A DNA stretch of 5,040 nt from Woeseia sp. (GTDB lineage Bacteria; Pseudomonadota; Gammaproteobacteria; Steroidobacterales; Woeseiaceae): the NCBI GenBank assembly GCA_003229095.1, contig QIHS01000305.1, positions 1 through 5,040 of the forward strand, in the 5' to 3' direction. A program made the position numbers and the translations under genes. The notes under the pieces are model-generated. The model was not told the DNA's origin. It ran no database searches and saw only the letters and a list, made by a program, of their open reading frames with translations. Shown here piece after piece: positions 1-5,040 of the stretch (within the stretch, counting starts at the first letter, position 1; the number at the start of each line of letters is the position of its first letter).

Positions 1-1160
1 TAGTGTTGGTAACGCCACCGTAGATTCCCTCCCGTTCCCAGAAGCGCTCTTTCATCTGCAAGCCAATCTTGAAGAAATTACCGGGCCGTAAAGCAGCAAG
101 ACCGGCTCGGTATTCGTCCGGTAGATTATTGGGTATGCCCGACATCAGGTGGGTCGGAATACTGTTGAAACAGTAGTCGACATTGATTTGTCTTCGTTTG
201 CCGCGATGGTTGTAGACGACATCTACACTGTCGCCTTTTAGCTGTATTGACTGCACCTGTGCATTCGTCTGAACAGGACTGGAGATTTTCTTCACGAAGT
301 TCTTGACGATGATGTCCATGCCGCCCACCACTTCCATCAGCGGTGAACCCCAGTCTGGATTTTCGGCAGCGAGCAATCCCTGCTCCCAGAAACGGCTATT
401 GAACAGCGCGCTGAAATCCATCGGCTCGTGTTGTTCAAGCGGTGTGATGAATCCGCCGGACTTGTAGCCCGCCCGCCCTGTGCCTTTGTAAATTCCATTG
501 GGATCAAGATCGCCATAAGAGGTCGCGAACAACAACATGCGCTCCTGGTCTTCGGCAGAAAGCGGCTGGTCAAAAATTTTCTTGTCAATCGCTTTGTAAA
601 GTAACTCTGCAACAAAGCCCCTGGCATCGGCGACGTATTGACCGACGCGCATCGGTTGGCCGTCAAAATGTTCTTCATCGTGTGTATAGGCAAGCCGGTT
701 AAAATTGGCGGTTAAAATTGGCTTTGACCTGCAGTGGAACGTTGAGCTCCTTGCAATAGTGCAGGACGCGCCGGTGATGACCCGGAATACGCGCGGGGCC
801 ACAGTTGAAATACATTTCCGGATCATTGTCGAAGTTGCAGACCTGTGTGTGACCCATTTCGTCGATGATGTCACCATGTCTTACCGTCAGGTTGCGCCCG
901 CCGATGCGTTTCGATGCTTCGATAATGACGACATCGTAGCCAGCCTTCTCCAGTTCATAAGCGACCATGAGGCCAGCAATGCCCGCCCCGAGAACGGCTA
1001 TCTTCTTTTTCGTGGCACGTACATCCTGCAGATCCAGGCGCGCAACCGGGCCCGAGTCCTGCATCAGGCCCATTGCCATGCTGGCCTGGTAAACCGCAGT
1101 AGAGCCGCCCGCAGCGCCAACGAGGTTCAGAAAATGTCTGCGCGACAGATTTTTTTTCAT
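1..1160 (-). pseudogene. Tat-exported L-amino-acid-oxidase-like flavin amine oxidase, frameshifted and cut by the left edge
   Basis: FAD-dependent amine/amino acid oxidase. The N-terminus is a twin-arginine signal (SRRHFLNLVGAAGG, residues 6-19), implying export of the folded flavoprotein. A Rossmann FAD motif GAGIAG follows at 58-63, the ribose-binding Glu is E81, and RIGGR is at 85-89. 'GPARIP' near residue 120 matches the 'GPMRLP' segment of snake-venom-type L-amino acid oxidases, whose Arg contacts the substrate carboxylate. After residue 151 a 13-bp tandem duplication (696-721) shifts the frame and gives a stop at 699-701. Dropping one copy gives ANFNR-LAYTHDEEH and an open frame to position 1, including family features 'VVGGMDIIVKNF' and 'RFWEREGIYGG'. 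About 382 of perhaps 500 residues are visible. The ATG at 1160 is the only usual start after in-frame stops upstream; it has no clear Shine-Dalgarno of its own and overlaps the stop of a small ORF. Family assignment is strong. Amino acid versus amine as substrate is inference, as is whether the lesion is real or an assembly error. Confidence 0.85.
696..721. repeat. Perfect 13-bp tandem duplication disrupting the oxidase gene
   Basis: The unit cggttaaaattgg occurs twice head to tail, at 696-708 and 709-721, and one further base (722) also matches the period. Thirteen is not a multiple of three, so the extra copy shifts the oxidase frame. On the coding strand the second pass reads CGC CAA TTT TAA and ends the protein. 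Deleting either copy restores a continuous, family-consistent reading frame, so the duplication is very probably the secondary event. Confidence 0.95.
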
Positions 1161-1237
1161 ACCAATGACTTCGACTTTAACGATTGATTCTGCACGGAGA
1201 GTTTGTACAGCCTGCCCAGCTTAAGTTCCCTATTCAT
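1157..1237 (-). CDS. Possible 26-residue coupling or leader ORF upstream of the oxidase
   Basis: This ORF begins with ATG at 1237, preceded 4 nt upstream by GAGGTG (1247-1242), the best Shine-Dalgarno match in this intergenic stretch. It reads MNRELKLGRLYKLSVQ... for 26 residues (basic, no cysteine) and stops with TGA at 1159-1157. That stop overlaps the ATG of the oxidase as ATGA. The oxidase start has no convincing ribosome site of its own, so a ribosome finishing the small ORF could re-initiate on it. I recognise no homologue. It may be a coupling element, a leader peptide or a chance ORF; a frame this short can arise by chance, and the good ribosome site plus the ATGA junction are the reasons to list it. 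Confidence 0.35.
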   Translation of the reverse strand: MNRELKLGRLYKLSVQNQSLKSKSLV

Positions 1238-1247
1238 TGCCCACCTC
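1238..1247 (-). promoter_or_regulatory. Shine-Dalgarno site of the 26-codon ORF
   Basis: On the coding strand GAGGTG at 1247-1242 is followed by GGCA and then ATG at 1237. It starts 1 nt past the stop codon of the 124-residue upstream frame. It is too far (over 80 nt) from the oxidase ATG to serve that start directly. Confidence 0.45.
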
Positions 1248-1248
1248 G

Positions 1249-1593
1249 TCACCTGATGGTTTCGCCAAACAGGAACAGGTCGGTCAGGAGCGCACGCAGA
1301 TGGATTGATGCGTTCAGGTTGTCGACCAGCTCAGAGCTGATCTTGTCTTGTGCCATCACGAGGGAAATTGCCGCAATCGACTTTCTTGCGTCATCCACAA
1401 TGACGGTTGAAAAGTCGTTTTCATCTGTCGCCAAAATAGTGGCTATTCCGGCGGCGGCTTCTGACATACCCGCCAGTGTCGTCCGGACGTCAGCGTTGTC
1501 GTCGTCAGTTTCGCGGCCCTGGGCGGCATACGCCAGCAGAAACTCATAGCCAGCTTCAATGACTTCAATGTATTCGTGCAGAGAATTACTCAC
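1249..1593 (-). CDS. Small helical protein of unknown function
   Basis: I do not recognise a family. From GTG at 1593 the product is 114 residues and starts VSNSLHEYIEVIEAGYEFLL. It has no cysteine, no membrane segment and no signal peptide, is rich in Ala, Asp and Glu, and looks like several amphipathic helices, consistent with a small soluble helical bundle. The frame stays open upstream to TTG at 1623 (124 residues), but that start has no ribosome site, whereas the GTG has GCGGGA about 10 nt upstream, so I prefer the GTG with moderate certainty. It follows the cytochrome b gene by 15-45 nt, and that gene's TGA lies in this same frame. It precedes the oxidase. Its position suggests an accessory or maturation role for one of the redox enzymes, but nothing in the sequence proves this. 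Use of this frame is supported by the opposite strand lacking any recognisable protein here and by the compact operon spacing. Confidence 0.65.
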   Translation of the reverse strand: MSNSLHEYIEVIEAGYEFLLAYAAQGRETDDDNADVRTTLAGMSEAAAGIATILATDENDFSTVIVDDARKSIAAISLVMAQDKISSELVDNLNASIHLRALLTDLFLFGETIR

Positions 1594-1638
1594 GGTTTTT
1601 GCATCCCGCTGGTCTGTCGTCAAAAGGTTTTTGGAGTG

Positions 1639-2397
1639 TCAGGCGTTTTCGTCTGGAGACCAGCGCGCCGGATCGTGGTTCGCTTCCATCTCTTCGCGCG
1701 AAATCCAGCCTTTGATCATTGATCTTGTGTAGAAGAGTTTTTCAGGCCGAATCGCGAAGTAGATATGCAGACAAATGACGCCAATCAGTGCCAGAGTAGA
1801 CAATCCGTGAATGAAAAACACCAGGCCCACGGCTATCTCGGACTGCGAGTTTGCGGCTTCCCACCACGGCGACTCTATCCACGCAAACATGAAGAATCCA
1901 CTGATGATGACCAGCAATGTCAGCACGGTCACGATAGCGTGCATGCTTTTCTGAGCGACTGAATACTTGCCCGGCTTGTTCGCTTTCTCGAACGGGTCCT
2001 GCAGGTCTTTGCGCCCAATCCACATTTTGCCGCCTTCTTTGAAAAACAACGAGCGAACAATGTGAATAAGCACGACGACAGTCAACGCGATGCCTGCAAT
2101 CCAGTGAATCTCTAGCCACACGAATTCGATGCCGATAATCGGCAGTACACCGGTGATCAGCAACACCACGACACTAACCGCCATTACCCAGTGAAACATA
2201 CGGTCTATCATCGCGTGGCGATTGACACGCGCACCCTCGGCGGATGGTTTTTCTGTGCGTTTCTGAGTTGCCGAGTAAATGGCATGTGCGGCGATTGCAA
2301 CGAATGCAGCGACGACGACCAGCCAAAGCAGGTCCCACGAAACTCCGCGCAGAACTTCTGTTCCCCAGACATCGTTTTTGTATGTGGCGAAATCCAA
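1639..2397 (-). CDS. Di-haem cytochrome b membrane subunit (formate dehydrogenase gamma/cytochrome b561 type)
   Basis: Integral membrane cytochrome of 252 residues, a usual length for the family, probably passing electrons from the partner dehydrogenase to quinone. Five hydrophobic helices are visible at about 23-43, 68-90, 97-118, 152-174 and 190-215. Candidate haem-ligand histidines lie in helices: H69 (RMFHW), H98 and H112 in the third segment, H153 (QKSMHAIV), H197 and H211 (CLHIYFAI). The C-terminal 'RSMIKGWISREEMEANHDP' resembles the cytoplasmic tail of FdnI/FdoI-type subunits. The start is TTG at 2397: GAGGT (2409-2405) lies 7 nt upstream inside the end of the FAD subunit gene, and the gap to that gene's TAA is only 4 nt. 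Tight coupling to molybdo-flavoenzyme genes implies that it is the membrane anchor and electron outlet of that enzyme. It could instead serve the flavin oxidase downstream. No frameshift or missing key residue is seen. Confidence 0.9.
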   Translation of the reverse strand: MDFATYKNDVWGTEVLRGVSWDLLWLVVVAAFVAIAAHAIYSATQKRTEKPSAEGARVNRHAMIDRMFHWVMAVSVVVLLITGVLPIIGIEFVWLEIHWIAGIALTVVVLIHIVRSLFFKEGGKMWIGRKDLQDPFEKANKPGKYSVAQKSMHAIVTVLTLLVIISGFFMFAWIESPWWEAANSQSEIAVGLVFFIHGLSTLALIGVICLHIYFAIRPEKLFYTRSMIKGWISREEMEANHDPARWSPDENA

Positions 2398-2401
2398 TGG
2401 C

Positions 2402-3386
2402 TTAACCTCGCATCGCTCGCCGCACCAGGTTTTCCATCAGCGGCAGCTTGAAGTGATTGTAGTTGAGTGGTTTGGCGCCCTCGCTCGCGAGCGTGGCAAC
2501 AGCATCTGCATTTTCGTCGGACAGTGTTTTTCCGCGCACTGCATTTTCGACATTTCGTAGACGATGCGGCGTGCACGATACGCCACCGCAAACGAAACGG
2601 CTGTCGGCAATGGTGTCGCCATCGAATTCCATTGCGACTGCAATACTGACAAGCGCGAAATCCCATACATCCCGGTCCGCGACTTTTTCAAAATAGAATC
2701 TTTTGCCGGCCCACTTTGCCGGCAATCGAACGGCCGTCAGAATCTCGTCGGCTTCAAGAGAGGTCATCTGATTGATGTGGGTTGCCGGCCCGACGAAAAA
2801 GTCCTCGGCCGAAATGGTTCGCTGACCGGCAAGACTCGTGACAACCATGCTGGCATCAAGGGCGACCAATGCGGTTGCTGTGTCTGATGGGCTGACGGCA
2901 ACGCAGCGGCTGGCACCAAAAACCGCATGCTCGCGGTTCATGGATTCGGCGCCGTTTGCATAGCAGCTATTGCCACCGGCGCGATAACAATCCAGGCCGC
3001 GGCGGTAATACCAGCAACGCGTGTCCTGCACGAGATTGCCGCCCAATGTCCCCACATTTCGAATCTGTGGGCTGGCGACTCTGCCGGCTGCCTGCGCCAA
3101 TACTTCGAAATCCCGATTGATTCCCTCATCGCGAATAATGTCGCGCAGCGTTGTTGTTGCGCCGATTTCCACACCGCCATCGACTGCGCGAATTCCGCGC
3201 AGGGCATCGATGCCATTCAGGTCGATCATGGCCTGTGGGTTCTTGGCGCGGTCTTTGAGCCAACCGTAGGTGTCCTGCGCCGAGCAGCCAGCCGTCATCG
3301 CCAAATCGATCGGCGAGGTTTAATGCATCGTCCAGAGCAGTTGGCTGATAGAGCTGGACGTCAGGCATTACATCGAAAGAAGCCAT
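2402..3386 (-). pseudogene. FAD-binding subunit of a xanthine dehydrogenase-family enzyme with an extra [4Fe-4S] insert, frameshifted
   Basis: Medium (CoxM/HcrB/PaoB-like) subunit that carries electrons from the molybdenum and FeS centres through FAD. The first 35 codons from ATG 3386 (MASFDVMPDVQLYQPTALDD...DGWLL) are the normal start of the family. The protein then continues in the +1 frame as QDTYGWLKDRAKNPQAMIDL to TAA 2402, giving about 329 residues if repaired, a normal length. The break is at 3281-3278, where the conserved FAD pyrophosphate-binding 'LAGGxD' should be; only GGCG remains between Leu and Gln, so about 5 nt seem lost. The second FAD motif NVGTLGGNL is intact. An insert after it has Cys at about 126, 135, 143 and 163 of the repaired protein (TRCWYY, LDCYR, NSCYA, ASRCVAV) around 'NREHAVFG', closely resembling the [4Fe-4S] insert of PaoB/YagS-type and 4-hydroxybenzoyl-CoA reductase beta subunits. 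GAGGT 5 nt before the ATG overlaps the stop of the catalytic subunit gene. The family call is firm; whether the frameshift is genuine is uncertain. Confidence 0.87.
2405..2409 (-). promoter_or_regulatory. Shine-Dalgarno site supporting a TTG start of cytochrome b
   Basis: The coding strand reads GAGGT, then TAAGCCA, then TTG (2397). The site overlaps the last codons and abuts the stop of the FAD subunit gene. It decides the TTG start and implies coupled translation. Confidence 0.6.
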
Positions 3387-3390
3387 CGTA

Positions 3391-3395
3391 ACCTC
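3391..3395 (-). promoter_or_regulatory. Shine-Dalgarno site of the FAD subunit
   Basis: The coding strand reads TGAGGTTACGATG: GAGGT overlaps the TGA stop (3396-3394) of the catalytic subunit and lies 4 nt before ATG 3386. This fixes the FAD subunit start and indicates coupled translation of the two subunits. Confidence 0.65.
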
Positions 3396-5040
3396 AGAAG
3401 TTATTTGTTTGCAGTGGCAGGAATGATTGTTCGCGGCCCGTCACATGATTGACGATCATATCCGGACTGATGGGCGTCCGACCGAAAATGTGGCCATCGA
3501 GTGCGTCCGATATTGCCGAAGTCAGTGCTGCAACTGCACAACCCATCGCGGGCTCGCCGATGCCCCGAGCACCGAAGGGGTTTTGTGGATCGGCAATATC
3601 GACAGCGCCGGTCCGGGTGACCGAAGGGACATCCAGGTAGGTCGGTATGCCACATTGGTGATAGCTAATATTGGCGGGCAATCCGTTTTGCGGGTCATAC
3701 ACATGACGTTCCAGTCCGGCCATGCCCATTCCCCAGACCGCACCGCCTTTCATTTGCTGCGCCAGCCCCTGCGGATGCAGGACCGTGCCGCACTCAGCGA
3801 TACCAACATAGTCCAGGATGTCGTACTTGCCGGTTTCGAGGTCAAGTTCGATTTCGACGAACGCACAGGCAAGGCCAGGTATCGTGCCTTCCTGGTGTAG
3901 ATTATCTTTGGCTGCCGCAATAAGACCACTGCCGGCCAGGTTTTGCACGGACCGCTGCGTGATTTCATGAATATCATCCGGCCAGGTTTGTCCGCTGTAC
4001 TCACCGCCCAGTCGAATCGCCCGCGCAGCGATCGCACCGTAGGACATACCCTGCGCCGCGTTGTCACTCAGATATACACGTTGGCCGTCGATATCGTAGT
4101 CGTCCGGTTCGCCGCCCATCGTATTCGCGGCAATCAACTTCATTTTGCGCAATGCGTCCATCGCTGCAACGTAGTTGGTTCGGGTGTGCGCGAATATTGA
4201 GACACTTCCGGCCTGGTAGGAATTCCACGGTAAATTTTCCTCGCTGCTGCCGTGGTGTATGACGCAGTTCTCCCAGTCACACTTCAGCACTTCGGCCGCG
4301 GCGCGTGCGGTTGATGCGTAGGAGTAAGTACCGAGGTTGCCTACGCCAGTATGAATGTGCAGCTTTCCATCGGGGGTAATTCTCAACAGGCCATCGAACC
4401 CCGTTGCACCGGCAGAGTGATAACCCTGCCCAATTCCAAGCCCGCGTACTTTCGAACCGGTTTTTTTCGGCAGGTTGCGGCGGGTCTCCCAGTCGAACAT
4501 CAGGGCACCCTGATCCAGCGCCTCGTCAAGATACGCGCTGGTAACCGGATCCTGGTCGGCACCCATTGTCGTCTTGTTGTTTGCTGCATTTATCTTGCGT
4601 ACCGCGAGTGGATCGAGACCTAACTCCTTCGCTGCCTTGTCCATGATCGGGGCCATGACCGCTGCAATCTGGTTTTCTCCCGGCCCGCGTTGCGCGCCTC
4701 TTGGTGTTGTGTTGGTGAGAACGGGCAGGCCGCGAAAGCGCATCGAGTCGGGGTCGTACACAATGGAAATCGCGCGGCCTCCTGACGATGCGTCGCCACC
4801 GGCCGCGTTGGCACCGATGTCTTCAATGATGAACACATCGGTTGCGGTGGCTTTGCCGTTTTCTGCAAAGCCCATGCGAATCCAGCCCTGAAAACCAACC
4901 CGCGCCGAGCCCATGTAGTATTCCTGTTCCCGGGTTACTCGCAGCTGTACCGGCCTGCCTATCTTTTTCGAGAAATACCCGGGCAATGCGGCAATCGGAT
5001 ATGCGCCAATCTTGGATCCGAAACCACCGCCGGTGTTTTC
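3394..5040 (-). CDS. Molybdopterin-binding catalytic subunit, xanthine dehydrogenase/aldehyde oxidoreductase family (N-terminus beyond the right edge)
   Basis: Large subunit of a molybdenum hydroxylase, which oxidises an aldehyde, N-heterocycle or similar carbon using water-derived oxygen. The visible 548 residues are open from the right edge to TGA 3396-3394; roughly 200-240 N-terminal residues are missing judging by usual family length. Cofactor motifs appear in order: GGGFGSK at visible residues 4-10, 'TPRGAQRGPGENQ' at about 112-124, GVGNLGTYSYAS from 242, 'PWNSYQAGS' soon after, and GARGIGEP near the C-terminus, whose Glu (visible residue 496, codon 3555-3553) is the position of the base that activates the Mo-bound hydroxyl. 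All are intact, so the subunit looks competent. It is followed after 7 nt by the FAD subunit. The [2Fe-2S] small subunit is not seen and may be encoded upstream. The substrate cannot be assigned: the partner subunit type points to aldehyde oxidoreductase (PaoABC-like) or related enzymes rather than to classical NAD-linked xanthine dehydrogenase. Confidence 0.93.
   Translation of the reverse strand, partial: ENTGGGFGSKIGAYPIAALPGYFSKKIGRPVQLRVTREQEYYMGSARVGFQGWIRMGFAENGKATATDVFIIEDIGANAAGGDASSGGRAISIVYDPDSMRFRGLPVLTNTTPRGAQRGPGENQIAAVMAPIMDKAAKELGLDPLAVRKINAANNKTTMGADQDPVTSAYLDEALDQGALMFDWETRRNLPKKTGSKVRGLGIGQGYHSAGATGFDGLLRITPDGKLHIHTGVGNLGTYSYASTARAAAEVLKCDWENCVIHHGSSEENLPWNSYQAGSVSIFAHTRTNYVAAMDALRKMKLIAANTMGGEPDDYDIDGQRVYLSDNAAQGMSYGAIAARAIRLGGEYSGQTWPDDIHEITQRSVQNLAGSGLIAAAKDNLHQEGTIPGLACAFVEIELDLETGKYDILDYVGIAECGTVLHPQGLAQQMKGGAVWGMGMAGLERHVYDPQNGLPANISYHQCGIPTYLDVPSVTRTGAVDIADPQNPFGARGIGEPAMGCAVAALTSAISDALDGHIFGRTPISPDMIVNHVTGREQSFLPLQTNNF

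Noticed and set aside
1150..1157. Run of eight A on the coding strand right after the oxidase ATG (ATG AAA AAA AAT) as a slippage switch
   Set aside because: The run as written keeps the correct frame into the Tat signal, and Lys-rich starts are normal for signal peptides. There is no evidence of length variation in this single sequence.
705..1187. Plus-strand ORF of 160 codons opposite the oxidase N-terminus
   Set aside because: It is antisense to a clear Tat signal and Rossmann fold, and its translation shows no recognisable domain. It is a shadow frame.
1621..1641. Stop-codon readthrough joining cytochrome b to the small helical protein, which share a frame
   Set aside because: The shared frame has a one-in-three chance of arising by accident, the TGA has no readthrough context that I recognise, and both proteins have sensible independent ends.
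3270..3300. Programmed +1 frameshifting in the FAD subunit
   Set aside because: There is no slippery sequence or in-frame stop at the shift point, and two conserved glycines are missing, which a ribosomal slip would not explain. A small deletion fits better.
2402..3304. Treating the 300-residue frame from TTG 3304 as a complete FAD subunit
   Set aside because: Its first nine residues (MAMTAGCSA) do not resemble the family, there is no ribosome site at that start, and the true N-terminus is in another frame from ATG 3386 with a good ribosome site.
3401..3655. Alternative frames inside the catalytic subunit gene, on both strands
   Set aside because: All overlap a continuous reading frame with intact molybdenum cofactor motifs and show no domain of their own.

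Overview
All genes in this window lie on the minus strand and appear to form one operon. Read in the direction of transcription (from the right edge leftwards), the order is: (1) the molybdopterin-binding catalytic subunit of a xanthine dehydrogenase/aldehyde oxidoreductase-family enzyme, whose N-terminus lies beyond the right edge; (2) its FAD-binding subunit, of the type carrying an extra four-cysteine [4Fe-4S] insert; (3) a five-helix di-haem cytochrome b of the formate dehydrogenase gamma/cytochrome b561 type; (4) a small helical protein of unknown function; (5) a possible 26-codon coupling ORF; (6) a Tat-exported, L-amino-acid-oxidase-like flavoprotein that runs off the left edge. Gene spacing is very tight (7 nt and 4 nt at the first two junctions), Shine-Dalgarno sequences sit inside or against the preceding stop codons, and no terminator or internal promoter was recognised.

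Two of the five main genes are broken as written. The amine oxidase gene carries a perfect 13-bp tandem duplication (696-708 and 709-721) that shifts the frame and brings in a stop after residue 153; removing one copy restores an open frame to the window edge. The FAD subunit is split at about 3278-3281, where the conserved FAD-binding 'AGG' should be; the codons on either side fit the family perfectly in two different frames, and the gap is best explained by loss of about 5 nt. The catalytic subunit and the cytochrome b look intact. So this is either an operon starting to decay or a region with assembly errors.

Taken together, the genes suggest a molybdo-flavoenzyme that passes electrons through FeS and FAD centres to a membrane cytochrome b and so to the quinone pool, rather than to NAD+ or oxygen, with a secreted flavin oxidase in the same transcript. 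An oxidase making an aldehyde or oxo-acid from an amine or amino acid, followed by a molybdenum hydroxylase, would be a coherent pathway, but the substrate cannot be read from the sequence. The small [2Fe-2S] subunit expected for this enzyme class is not in the window and probably lies beyond the right edge.

The organism is most likely a Gram-negative proteobacterium with a respiratory lifestyle (Tat export, quinone-linked cytochrome b, moderate GC). A finer placement cannot be supported from this window.
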